Positions 49,185 through 60,628 of a stretch of DNA of 64,000 nucleotides are shown here, piece by piece (position 1 is the stretch's first letter; each line of letters starts with the position of its first letter). Below the pieces are notes generated by a model. That model did no database searches. It was not told where the DNA came from and saw only the letters and a program-made list of their open reading frames with translations. Where the stretch lies: assembly GCA_963920665.1 (NCBI GenBank), contig OY987273.1, positions 3,288,501 to 3,352,500 on the forward strand, given 5' to 3'. This stretch comes from Straminergon stramineum (taxonomy: Eukaryota > Streptophyta > Bryopsida > Hypnales > Calliergonaceae). The translations under genes and the position numbers were made by a program.

Positions 49185-49455
49185 AGCATACCCCAAACCG
49201 CAACAACAATAGGAAAAACAACAATGGTGCATATACTAAATCCTAAGCGTGAATGGCAATGCAATGAAGGAAGTACAAGCAAACAGAAGCACAACCCTCC
49301 ACTTCTATCAACTAGCGCTCCATCTTTGTCACGGTGCTACTCTATATATTGAAGTGGGAGTGGGTATCAAGTGTTGGGTCAGGATCCATTGGAGTGTGTG
49401 TGGCCAGGCCGTAGTCCAACCTACGCACCACATCAAGCAGGCCCACCTTTGATAA
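49185..49455 (-). repeat. Right arm of the long imperfect inverted repeat
   Basis: The reverse complement matches the left arm (47838-48290) in the same order: GGGCCTGCTTGATGTGG, CAATGGATCC, CGTGACAAAGATGGAGCG, TTGTGCTTCTG and TTAGGATTTAGTATATGCA. Divergence is substantial, so the structure is old or the two arms are separate inserts of one repeat family. Confidence 0.6.
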
Positions 49456-50943
49456 CATGATTTAATATCGTGCCATTACAACCTTGAGAAAGTGCAAGTT
49501 GATCAAAAACAAGTAGATTGAGACAAAAGTAGACATTAAAGTTTGAAATGACATCTTGCGACCCCATAATAAAATATGTGTAGGACACAAAACAATTATT
49601 GCCTTCTTCAAGACCTTAGAATACTATCTTTGTGTTGCCTCAGGCTATTTCTATATTTTTATTGCCTTTGTCTTGCTTCTAATGTATTCCTCTTCTTTTG
49701 TTTGTATTGCATCATGGTTGGCTACAAAGGTTTATAATTTGCACCAAGGTGGTTTTGTCATGGATGTTTGAGGTTTATTGTAGGGGTGTGCACCACATTG
49801 ATTTTTGTTGTCAATTTAGTGTAGGGGTTTCCATTTTTTGTTGTTGTTGTAGTTTAGGGTAGGTTTTATGGTTGCACCTTCTATGCTCCTCCTCTATGCC
49901 TCTGCGATTAGTGCCCCATGTCTGATTGGTGCTTCCTTAATCAACCTTTTGTTTTCAGTTTAGGTGATGTTGGTCAATTTGTGAGTTGCTTGAATCTTTC
50001 TTGGTGAGGGTTTCACTTTTGGTATGGCTTGATCCAGTTTATGATTTAGTCAACCTCGCTCCGCCTCTACATTGCCTCCCCCTACGTCTGTTGCAAGATT
50101 GTCATCTTTGTTGTGTACAAGAGAAGAAAAGGAATTCTACAAGTCTATGTGACTTTATATATCTTCTTCTCATTGCATGGGCATCATGGCATGATCAAAC
50201 ACATCAAACTTCAATTACAAGGCCCGAACAAAGGACGAGGCTTTACCAGCTAGGAATGTGATGAAGGGATTGATGACAATTAAACATTGTTGAAGCTTGC
50301 ATAGGAAAAGTCATTAAAGAAGGCCATTGCATCAAAAAATTCTTGCCCGTAGAAGGACAATAAGCCCTAGCATAGAAAAAATGACTACAAGTGTCATTCA
50401 ACTTGAGGACGTCGACAACAAATCTTTTTATGCATACGACAACCTCGACATGTAAAAATGGCTAGGCAAGGAGACACTCATCAAAGTCCTACAATTTCGC
50501 CCAATTGGAGTAGTCCATGAGGTGCTTAGAACATCCTCTCTTCACTCCACCAACTATCTCTTCTTCTAATTTTTGCACATCTTGATGTTCTATAATCATA
50601 CTCTTGTCCCCACATACCTTGTTCTTCATGTATATTCACATAAATTGCTTCCTTCCATCATCTTGCAACACAATAGGGTCTAATTTAAAATCAATTTTTC
50701 ATCTCTAGTTTGTTTAGTATTGTGTCTTACACAAAATTGTCCTCCACATCCAATCATTCCTCATTCTTCTTGTACATTAATTGGAGGTGCTTTGTGTCTT
50801 TATCCTTAGATGCATTATGATTTAAGGTTGCCCTCAATTTTTCCTTCCATTGTTTGTCCTTCACTCCATCCAAGAGCAATTGTCTTATGGTTAGTCTTAC
50901 ACAAGTTTTGGTTCTCCGATGTTATATGCTTTGCGGTTTCAAG
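49456..50943. other. Intergenic DNA, no recognised gene
   Basis: Short open frames only (49556-49771 and 49986-50261), without motifs. T-rich and TTG-rich stretches near 49790-49860. Confidence 0.4.
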
Positions 50944-50951
50944 TGTATGGT
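50944..50951. repeat. Target-site duplication TGTATGGT, left copy of A2
   Basis: TGTATGGT here and TATATAGT at 54467-54474 adjoin the two ends of A2. They match at six of eight positions; both differences are G-to-A transitions, as expected from deamination. The length agrees with the 8-bp duplication at A1. Confidence 0.6.
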
Positions 50952-53900
50952 TGTATGCGTAGCGTGCGGTAAATACCATTTACAACACCCAAATGTGTAA
51001 ACTAACTCGTAATATCATCTTAGGGGATTCTAGTATGTTGCTGCAAGCCTAGGTTATCCGTTTTACCAACTTAAGCACTCCTTTCTCTTCCTCTCTCTCT
51101 TCCGGAGCACTACTTTTCCGGAATCCAATCCGGATCCACTCAAATCCGGAATCCGGATCCGTCACTTCACTCACAAACACTGGTTTTTGGTACCTCTATT
51201 TTACTCTCAAAGGGTCCACTTTTGATTGTATAGAGGGGTAGGGACTCACCACTCATATTCCTCACACTCTCTTCTCTCTCAAAACTACACAACACACACT
51301 TAGACCAAATGTTGCACTAGATCAACTGGAAACACTCTCACAACCTTCCGGATGGCCAACCCGGAAGGCAGGTCACTCAGAGCCGTAACAAGTCTTCTCC
51401 ACTACAATGACAGACCAACAGAAACTGGAACTAAGATAGGGATTGTAAGTTGTTTGCTAGACTGATCCTAGGGTTTGGCTGACCTTCCGGTAAATGATAT
51501 GGGATTTCTTCCACTGGCGGTTGCTTATCTCCGCATAGAACCCTCTTTGGCATTCCGGATCTGCGCCCACAACACTCCAAATCGGATTCCCGTTCCAGGA
51601 GTTTAAAGACTCGTTCTCAAGACCAAAATCACTAATCTAGACAATTTTACAAATGTTCCTCACAACTCAACTCCAAGTTCCCTCAGATCCGGATTCCTCC
51701 TTTCTTCCTCCTCTCTTACACTTCCACACACTTACAAGACAACACCGGAAAGCTAGATATATGACAAATCAATTCCTGAGGGTCCACTTAGTGGCTCAGA
51801 TTAAAAGAAAGGATAACAAAATATAAACTATAACGCTAGGATGGAATGAGAGGCAACAACCCGCCTCACACTTTAAAACTTCAAAAACAACCAAAGCCAA
51901 AAAGGCAAAAAGGGCACCCAGAAATCCAGGTGACCACTTACAAACTCCCCGAGAAATCCGGAAAAGTGAGATCCTACAAATCCGGAACCCAGTCCCACAC
52001 CTAGAAATCCAGATTCGGTTCAAAATTAAAATCCTATCTGCCTAAAGGAAGATCCTATCTACTTTCCCTTCCGCGCTTTCTTCTGGCTGCTCCCGCCTTA
52101 ACTCGCTAGTGCTCACATGGATGACCTCAGAGTTGCTTTCGGGGTCGCCTTGATGGGGGTCATCCGTAACGCCGCCCGGGTTTGTATCTTCCGGATTTCC
52201 GGAGGAGAGTAGTTTGCTTCTTCCTCATCCTTGTCCTCTGATCCGGTCCGGTACTCTTCCTCCTCAGATTTCTCAATCTGAGTTATCTCCCTCTCATTCT
52301 CCTCACCTGGAGACGTCTCATCCAACACGATAGGCTCAATCTCCTTCCTTGGTTGCTGCTCCTCCACCATATGCTCAAATTCCTCCGGATGAGACCGGGC
52401 CGGATTCAACAACCCCCCAATCCGCTCTATCAGTTGGCCACTGGCTTGGGTGTGAGGTGTCGGCAACGGCTCCTTTTCCGGAAGATTGAACACTGGGACG
52501 GGTGGAGAAACCGTAATCTCTAGAGGTGCCAACTCCCGTGTAGTATCTAGCTGCTTGCTTGGCTCGGGCGTTGACTTCACGCTCCCCTGAATTGTCTTCT
52601 CTAGCTGCTTGGAGAAGGGTTCTGTCAAGTATCGGAGAGTCTACTGCGGGGCTTCCGGTTTCGACGGTAGTGGCATTGAGGCGGTGAGCTTGACGGGAGT
52701 TTCTGTCTTGAAATGGGTCTTCGGAAAGTTGGAGAAGTCCATTACCCGGTTGGGGTCGATCCGCCCAAGCAGTTGCCTCATTTCCTTTAGTGTGAGCTCC
52801 ATCCGCGACGAGAAATCCACGAGTATCCGGATGACCTTGGATCCGGTGAGGTGCCCTTCTTTGATCAATCGGCTCTAGGTTAGAGCCGCCTTCATCACCA
52901 TGTCGGCCAGCTTGTCTACTAAGCCGGATAAATTCTTCAGCAGCTGTAGGGCTTCCTTCTCCCTTTACTTCGCTGCAGCCATCTCCCCTTGCGCCCAGCT
53001 AAGTCTTGTCTGAAGATCCTCTTTCTCCTTCTCTAGGGCTACGATCTACTTGTCCTTCCGCTCCAGGACTTCCGAATTGGGAAGTTTCTTCAACGTGTCG
53101 AGGATGTCTTCCGGATCTGCCTTCAACTCCCGGCTAATCCTCTTGAGTAGATCTGCCAAGTTCTCGTGGTACTCTTGTGCTTGGAGTACCTAGTTGAACC
53201 CGGTCTTGAAGAACCCGGATATGCTTCCTTCTTCCTCTTCAGAGATCTTCTGTTGAGTTGGAAGCTTTCCCCGCGATGTTGGATCTGTCGACTTCTGGTG
53301 CCTCCGCTCCAAGGGTTGCTCGTCTTCTTCCGGATCCTTCTCCTCTTCCACCGGCAGCTGCTCCGCTGTCACTTCTTTCGTCAGGCCGTATTGGAGGATG
53401 GTCGCTGTGGTGTTGTACTCCACCATTTCCTTATCATTGAGAAGCTCTGCGTGGTGGTAGAGATGGAAAAGATATGACCCTATGGGGTTGGTCTTTCCCT
53501 TTTCCACGTTGGCGGCAAGCTTGGCGACTATGGATCCAATCACCTTGCCCCGACTGACTAGTCTACCTTCAAAAGCACCAAATATGGTGTTTGCTACCGT
53601 AACCGTAACCCGGGTAGGCTTTTCTGGATACAGAATGGGGATCAAGAACTCTGGGACATGCCTCTGTCTTGCATCCAGGCAGTCACTAATCGCATACCCT
53701 TCCTTGGAATGGGTTGCGTTCTTGAATTTCCCGACCGTAAACTTGTCGGTCCGGGAAGCTAGGCCAGATCCCTTCTTAGGAAATCCGTAGACCTTAGCCC
53801 AGACTTCATTAGTCCAGGTTTGAGGCCTTTCTCTCACTGTCAACTCATACTGGTTTGACGCTCCTACTATCAACTCTTGGATCATCTGGTCGTTCTTTAC

Positions 53901-54466
53901 GGTCCACGGCCGCATGAACAAACCCACACACCCTATCTCATTGAGGTCGTCTTCTAACTATAATCTCTCCCTCAGCCTTTCCGGAATGGTTGGACAAACC
54001 ATCCAGCCGGTGACCAAAGTCTTCCGGATATCTCCCTCCGCCATCTCAAACTACTCAAAAATTTGCGTGTACTCTAGCTTCTCACCCAAGCACTAACTCA
54101 CCACTCTTTCACTCAGCTATGTGCGCTCAAAACAATTGTGGGAAAAGAGGGAGAACAAATGGGAGTGGCGGGGTTAAGTACTTGTCAAAATATCGACCGT
54201 TCCTAAAGCAGACCGTTTACCCATAATGGGTCCCTATTTTCTAGACCGGAAGTCTAGACCGTAGGTTGTCGCTATCCAAGTTTTCGGAATCCGGATCCGT
54301 CCTAGATTCCGTTACGGATTAGCTAGAGTATCCTCTTAGTCTTACTGAGTTGTTTAGGCTAAGAGGGTTTTAATCCTTTTTGTCTATTAGAAGTTTTGAA
54401 AAATTCTATTTAGTTATACCCTTATAAATACTAACATGGTGATTTCTAAGATTATGGCTCACGACA
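50952..54466 (-). mobile_element. A2: full-length ~3.5-kb copy of the A element
   Basis: Collinear with A1 from TGTATGCGTAGCG at 50952 to GGCTCACGACA at 54466, so the ends are set by comparison. Length 3515 bp against 3503 bp in A1. On the coding strand it starts TGTCGTGAGCCATAATC and ends CGCTACGCATACA. It has a leader of about 420 bp, a 662-codon gene and a 3' part of about 1.1 kb dense in TCCGGA. No long terminal repeats, reverse transcriptase or transposase are present. CCGG sites are better kept than in A1, suggesting a younger or less methylation-damaged copy. Confidence 0.8.
52059..54044 (-). pseudogene. A2 gene: 662-codon frame broken by nonsense codons only
   Basis: From ATG at 54044 (MAEGDI) to TAG at 52061-52059 the frame is exactly 662 codons with no indel. 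Eight internal stops occur: five TAG, two TAA and one TGA. Domains in order: an N-terminal part (PWTVKNDQMIQELIVGASNQ, then a Trp-containing stretch), EKPTRVTVTVANTIFG and SYLFHLYHHAELLNDKEM (about residues 100-180; 'putative plant transposon protein'-like), an acidic linker, a coiled-coil-like region, and a Pro/Glu-rich C-terminal part ending in a basic tail (QKKARKGK). A1 carries CAG, TGG or CAA where A2 has stops at FN*VLQ, K*IVAL and S*GGSS. Function unknown, perhaps gag-like. Confidence 0.7.
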
Positions 54467-54474
54467 TATATAGT
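54467..54474. repeat. Target-site duplication TATATAGT, right copy of A2
   Basis: Six of eight bases match TGTATGGT at 50944-50951, with two G-to-A differences. Confidence 0.6.
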
Positions 54475-57120
54475 ACAAAGTTCGTAATCAAGGCAATTTA
54501 TGCTTGTACAAGAATATAGTGATGCACATTTGGCACTAGTGTGTATGCCTATACTAAGAGAAGAAGTACAAGCGTCTAGCAATGGAAGCACATGTGCACT
54601 ACAAGTACCCCAAAGTTGAGAAAGGTAGTGGTAGATACTCACCCTTCATTTGCTTCCACTGCAATTACCTTTACAAAGACAAGAACTAGTTGTTTTGGCA
54701 TTGAATGAGGTGCTAGTGTCCAAAGTACAAAGGGAGTCCATTCCTAAAGATGTACCCAACGTGGGACAAGAATGACATGATGGAACTTCTATGAATTATG
54801 AGGAACCTAGGTAGAGTGGTGGTTGACCTTGATGCTTTGTCTAAGCATCACACCCAAAAAAGAGACAAAGGTATGAGCAAGAAGAAAATGAAGTACATGG
54901 TGGCCAAGAATGCTACTCCAGAACATTCTACAAAGGTACTAAATTGCTACGAAAATCCAAATTTGCTTCACAAGAAGTGGATCTACATAAAGTTGGGCGC
55001 TCTGCAAAGTCTAAGACCACGCCGATGCATCCGAAGCCCTCTATAACCAACACAAGCAGGTCAAGCAACCATATACATGGTAGTGAAGATAGCACCCACA
55101 ATAAGACTTGAGAATGAATTGAGAGTACCCTCACACAAGAAGAAAGACTACGTTGAAACAACACCACGGAAGCACACAAATTTGTTGAATTCACATTACA
55201 CCCACAAGTCAAAGAAGTTGAAGAACATCAAAGACAAGTCTACCCTTGTCAAGAAGACCCTTGACATCCTACCAAAAACAAAAAGTATCATTGAGGCAAA
55301 CGAGGTTGCAAAAGCAAAGGCATTCACTTTAGAGAATGATTTCAAACTCTGTTTACAATCGATATAGGTCAAATGGACTGGAGTCAGATTGCTGATTTCC
55401 AAGAGTAGCTTGGCGATGGACTTAGATCTCTAGAAAGATCCACTTGTGTCAAGTAAGCAATTCCTCAACATGCACCACAAAGGCAAACTTGCCAAAAAGC
55501 TCTACAAGGCATTTAGCCCATGGGTCACTATAGAAGAAGAAGAGGTATGCCACCTTCAACTTTCCTGTCCTTTAGGTTTCTCTCCATTGTGATGGAATTC
55601 TCTTTGCTATCTTGCTATTCTAGCCTTTGTTTGTCTATCCTACCTACCACTTTGTTCTCTTACTAGAACAATGGTGTTCTTATGATTCCTACATTGTATT
55701 ATATAATGTTCTTTGTTCCTTTTGTTTCCATTTCATGTTATGCTTTCACGAACTTTTTTGCTTCATTGCCTTGTAGTTGCTAATGTCCAATGCTGCACCT
55801 ATAATCTTTTGTAGGAAATAAACATAGTACAAAGGACCCCAAGGTCATGAAGGAAGTGAGAAGGTGAGTCAAAGCATTTGACTTCAAGTACTTCCCTGAT
55901 GATGACATGCACTCCTTTATCTCTATCGAGATTTGGCAAATTGAGTAGTACTTGTTGTATTAGGTGGATTTGGATAGGTTTAGGATAGAGAAGGATGAAG
56001 TAGAGAGAATGTTGGAGTCCCTCTAGACGAAGTACGTCAATGACCAACTTGATGCCTTTGACATCATGAAGTGGCTTATTAATTATATATAATGAGCACA
56101 ACAAGTAAGACTAGTCTCCTTTGTTCTAGTTGCTAAAGGCCCTACCTTCTTTTGTTTGGCCAACTACCCCAATGGACAGACATAAGTGAAGAGCTTGATG
56201 AACTCTTAGAGTAGTAGATAGAAAACCAACCTATAGGATTAGTCATGCTTGAAAGAGAATGCCTACATATTGTGAGGGCAATGAAAATGTTAGTTCGGCA
56301 AACACATGGGACGAACGAGCCCTTATCACACTATGCGGACAGTTTGACAAATCTAAAACTATTAGATATTGCTAAGGAAAAGGGGTCTCCCAACCAATTC
56401 AATCTCATGGTGCAAGATATCATCCACCACAATTGGGTGTTCTTTCCTATTATGTATATATTTTTTAACCCATTTACTATTGTAGAAAAATTTCTAGGCT
56501 ACATCAACAAAAAACAAGAATAGGTCACCAACAAGGTACTCACCTTCTTGCAACATGTGGCAAGTAGAGCGGTATTGGACATGTAGAACACAACACAACA
56601 CCTTCAACTAGGCACTATATGGAATTCTGACTCTCCGAGTGATTTGGAGAAAGTCTCCTACTTGAAGATAAAAGTCAATATCCCATATTGTCTCTTCTAC
56701 ATTTTGAGGTCCTTCCAATTTTGCTTGGCAATCCCTAACTGTGTTGACCATTTGTTTCTAGTAGTTTATCCAATTTCAATCAATGTGTATGTATGTGTTC
56801 TTTTCTCAATGTTCTCCATTGTGAACTCGATAGTTTATGTCCTTGTCTTTCACGTAGGCCATCTTGAATGTGCTAACCCTTCGTGAGGACATTAACTTCA
56901 GATGGACATATGCGTGAGATAGGACCCCACCCATCCCTTCCTGCCTATGGAGGCAATCTTGCAAAGCTCCATTGAGGAAATGTTGGACCTCCACATGGCG
57001 CAACTATGAGCCATTTAGTCTCTTGGAACAAACAAAGTTGTTGAACTCAATTAGATTGTGATACACAATGATCACATCATTGATCTAGAAGAGGAGACAA
57101 TAGCACAAGAGTCTATGGCA

Positions 57121-57325
57121 CATTAGAAGAAAACTGGGTTGATTTTAACTTAATCAACCTGACGCAAAATGCAGTTTTCTGTCCAAAAACGTAGAAACTA
57201 CGTTGGCTGCAACGCAGTTTTCAGAAAATTGCATTGTGGCCAACACAATTTCAACGTCTTTGGGTAGAAAACTGCATTTTGCATCGGGTTGATTTCATTG
57301 AAATTGACCTAGTTTTCTTCTAATG
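57121..57325. mobile_element. CACTA-type MITE, 205 bp, GCA target duplication
   Basis: Ends CATTAGAAGAAAAC and, read inward from the right, CATTAGAAGAAAAC are identical. The arms pair over most of their length around a diverged centre (GACGCAAAATGCAGTTTTCT). GCA flanks both sides (57118-57120 and 57326-57328), the 3-bp size typical of CACTA. Confidence 0.85.
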
Positions 57326-57528
57326 GCAAAAGTGTTGCAAGACCTCACCCCTCTACCATCTTCAATGTTTTTTCCAAAAAGCATTGAGCAATGCTATACT
57401 CAAGACATTGTACTCAACTCCTAGATTTTGATGGATGTTAATTGCAACTAGGTGGCTGAAGAAAAGGACCTCTACAACTTGCACTTTCGCACCTTATTGC
57501 AAATCACTCTAACAGGTGACGAACCCAA

Positions 57529-57671
57529 CACTAGAAGAAAACCTTGTTGGTTTCAACAAAATCCAGGTGACGCAAAGTGGAGTTTTCTACCAAAAAAACC
57601 ATTTTTTTGGTAGAAAACTCCACTTTGCATCACCTGGATTTTGTTGAAACCAATAAGGTTTTCTTCTAGTG
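57529..57671. mobile_element. CACTA-type MITE, 143 bp, near-perfect hairpin
   Basis: Ends CACTAGAAGAAAACC on both arms, which pair along almost the whole element. CAA duplicates flank it (57526-57528 and 57672-57674). The near-perfect pairing indicates a young copy. Confidence 0.9.
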
Positions 57672-57851
57672 CAATTTCTTGCAACAAGCAAATCAGAAGG
57701 TGGTGCTCATACCAACCATAAAGGATTCCGCACCTAGCTGAGGTACAAAATTGGGCCATGAGCATGCGCCACAACAACCTTAATTGGAAGGAAGAAATCT
57801 TGCAAATTTCCATTACGAAAGCAAGGGAATTGTACTTGTACCTAACGATTA

Positions 57852-58001
57852 TACTAGTAGAAAAGTGCGTTGCCTTCAACAAAATCCAAGTGACGCATTT
57901 TTCCAGTTTTTGCCCCAAAATACAGATTTTGCGTTTTGGGGCAAAAACTAGGAAAATGCATCACTTGGATTTTGTTGAAGGCAACGCACTTTTCTAGTAG
58001 T
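57852..58001. mobile_element. CACTA-type MITE, about 150 bp
   Basis: The arms ACTAGTAGAAAAGTGCGTTGC and, inverted, ACTACTAGAAAAGTGCG pair along most of the element. The inner part (CAACAAAATCCAAGTGACG) resembles the MITE at 57529. The outermost base of the CACTA motif is changed on both ends, and no clear 3-bp duplication could be fixed. Confidence 0.7.
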
Positions 58002-58129
58002 TTAATGAAGATAGTAGGCACCTTGAGTCACCAAACTCTCCAAAGACACCGACTATAGAACCAAAAGTCTTAGTAGACAAGTTCATAGGACTACAACAAA
58101 GTGTTGACACTAGTAGAAAAAGGGCTATC

Positions 58130-58720
58130 AATGACTACCATCTATGACTGTATAACCAGTCATTTAGGACACTTATGACGATATGATGACTACTGGCTAA
58201 TTTCGCGCTCACAGTAATTTCGGACAAGTAATTTCGGACAAGGTAGTCATTTATTTTTTTTCATCCTATTGCTAATGTGGAAGTTCATTAGTGTGTGATA
58301 ATCTAGGGCAATTGACCTAGCAAACTTTGTTGACCTTGTATGCACACATGGAGGTTAATTATTGGTTGATTTCACATTGATGTGGCAAATGTTAAAAGCC
58401 TCATTTTGTTATGGGAAGGAATCAAATCACGTATTAGTCATTCAATAGTCATTCAATGGTCTATTGCCATCAATATTGAGTTATTTGTGAGTTGCATGCA
58501 GTGATTTCAAAAAGGTTGTTGATCATGTGGGAGTCATGAATGAGTGGTGTTCCCTTCACAAACATATTGTGACTCAACATATGACTTGTAAATGCGTCTT
58601 GGTGTCATAGATTAGTCACCTGGTAGTGATTTGTGTGACATATACATCATATACGACTTCGTCATGAAGTGCGATGGAGTCTTTCTTTTCCACTAACAAC
58701 AACAAAATGACGAATAGTTT
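58130..58720. repeat. K2 left subterminal motif cluster
   Basis: Many direct and inverted AGTCATT/AATGACT-type words occur, plus ATTTCGGACAAG twice in tandem at about 58215-58240; the same word occurs in K1 at about 10908. Clustering next to the CACTA terminus fits binding sites for the TNPA-type protein (inference). Confidence 0.6.
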
Positions 58721-59039
58721 CAGATGGAAGGTGGTGGACAAACCCGACAACGCCAAATTATGACACAACAAAGACTAGGATAAATGACTCCCACGATGAT
58801 CAAGCAGTCATGTACAGGAAGAGTATTACATAAAAATGACAAACAAAATATACATGGTAGTATATTGAAGAGAAAAGGGGGAGTGTCATGTAGGGGACAA
58901 TAATAATCATGAAAGTCTGAGATGAAAATGTTACTCATGTAAGGTACTATCATGGTGCTCTACCTAGAGCATACAATTCATTCTCCACTTACCATGGCTC
59001 TATGCATACCCAAATTCTGACTTCATTTTGCAGCTTTAA

Positions 59040-59291
59040 AGAACTTGCTCTCCCAAACGGTTGTTGAACCGACAACATCCTTGATCTTTGTTTGTTCATC
59101 TTCAAAGTTTAGGAACATCAGTATTATTTGTGGCCAAAATGCCTTTTGACATCCACTTTGTAACAAGAGTCTCGAATTGTGACGAAATGGAACTTGTGCT
59201 GCCCCCCCAAGCTGTTGATGACACTTGTTGCTATGCTCTGCTAAGCATTTCGCAGATTCAACAGGAATACTTCTTGTCCAAATACAAACTA
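59040..59291 (-). pseudogene. TNPA-type C-terminal domain (Transposase_23-like) of K2
   Basis: The minus-strand frame reads EVFLLNLRNA*QSIATSVIN and then KFHFVTIRDSCYKVDV. It aligns with the K1 domain at 12243-11989 (EVFLMNPRAVQQKVAVGTI, QFHFKAIPKSSLKVDV). The conserved Q in K1 stands where K2 has TAG, another CAG-to-TAG-like change. Further stops follow, so the copy is not functional. Confidence 0.55.
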
Positions 59292-60037
59292 TAGAAGAAG
59301 GGAGACACCAAATGACATTAGGCTCCTCAATTAGTAACAATCACCATTTTGGGAATACAAGGAGTGCACATGCATCTACTCGAACTTGAATGAATGACAT
59401 ATGTTATGCATAGTGAAGGCACGGAACTCCAACCAATCATGTAATAGTTAGTACCCAAAAAATGACTACTTAGTGACAACCCACTAAATATTCGGTGACT
59501 AAAAAATGACTCATGCATAACAAATGACCATTTCCCAATTTTTGAGTTTGCTTAGATGTACAAGGAGGAATGCAATTCAATTTACATATGGCACATCGCT
59601 CATAGGTGCCCTCATTTTCTGTGACAGTAGTTTCACCCCCCATAAAACCAATCATATTCAATCGATTTCAACAAAATAGAATTCATACACAACAATTTGA
59701 CCAAATATGACACAATGATAGACAATAGAAGTACTTGCACTTTTCAAAACACATTCAATAGAATGGAAAGAGAAAAACATTCTAAAATCTCATGAGGGAG
59801 GCTACAACTTCTAGGCATGACAAAGTCTTCCCTTATCCACACTACTTTGAGCCTATTGCAAAGGGAACTGAGGACAAAACTTAATGAAAATTAGGCATGT
59901 GCTTGTTACCTTCTCAATTGTCCCTTTCTTGGGAGGGGGGGGGGCCTTGTCTTCATTTCTTGCTTCCTTGATTTCATCTACATAATGCAAACACAAACCT
60001 ATCAATTCAATGAATCAAAACCATGTGAGGGGACACC
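59292..60037. other. K2 DNA between gene segments
   Basis: Probable intron with AATGACTA/GTGACTA-type words at about 59460-59530 and a poly-G tract near 59933. No coding motif. Confidence 0.4.
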
Positions 60038-60628
60038 TCAGAATACAAACCAGAGGGATTTGCAAGTCCCCTCACCTAGCAAGTGTGAGGCTATGATAGT
60101 GTCAACGTCATTGATGTTTGCTTCAACTAGTAACGTGTAATGATCCAATTGGCTATGTCGGGTATGCACTTGGATGCCCCAATGGCTAACCTTCATGGAA
60201 TCCTCTTCTACAGGACACTTTGATGCCACCTTTTGCTTTCTTGGAGAAGTCTACAAGTAGGCTATAATACCCATTGGACTTCCCAAGGGACTTAGTTCCA
60301 CCACTTCAGCGGTTGCCATAGCCTCCTTGGGTGTAGGGGTTGCTTCTTCATTGGTCTCAATGACCTTCTTCAATTTATAGACACGGGGTGCTCTTTTTGA
60401 TTCCAGTGCAAAGCTTTGAGGTTGAACCACCTTTCCCACATTCTCTTCCACTTTTTTCTCCAACTCTACTTCAACAATGACTTCCTCTGGATTCCTTTGA
60501 GGGCTGTCTATGCCCACTACTTGGTCCTTCACAATTGCCAATGTGGGTTCATTCACAGGCAACCCAACCTTAGCTACAAGACCTCCTAGATGAACAAGTG
60601 CAAAGACGGTAGCAAGGGTTGCAGTCAA
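60038..60628 (-). pseudogene. Middle segment of the K2 TNPA-type gene
   Basis: One frame of 197 codons runs from 60628 to 60038 with a single internal TAG (YL*TSPRKQKVASK). The sequence is acidic and Lys/Glu-rich in the middle (EEVIVEVELEKKVEENVGK), with a Pro-rich part (EATPTPKEAMATAE). It lies between the Transposase_24-like and Transposase_23-like domains, the place held by the 505-codon segment in K1. No separate domain is recognised. Confidence 0.5.

Larger units (their letters stand above)
54750..58090 (+). pseudogene. Decayed unknown gene, stops mainly TAG, with MITE insertions
   Basis: Plus-strand coding-like sequence continues for over 3 kb. 54798-55560 stays in one frame with TAG codons at SI*VKW and DL*KDP. 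55840-56100 reads EIWQIE*YLLY*VDLDRFR and MLESL*TKYVNDQ; 56180-56520 reads ELDELLE**IENQPIG. Near 57040 it reads ELN*IVIHNDHIIDLEEE and near 57440 NCN*VAEEKDLYN. Nearly every stop is TAG at a Gln-like site, in helical, possibly coiled-coil protein. I recognise no family; a large transposable-element gene is likely. CACTA MITEs at 57121, 57529 and 57852 interrupt it. Confidence 0.5.

Noticed and set aside
50952..54466. A2 as an ordinary LTR retrotransposon
   Set aside because: The first and last few hundred bases are not direct repeats of each other, and no reverse transcriptase, integrase or RNase H motif is seen. The TG...CA ends alone are not enough.
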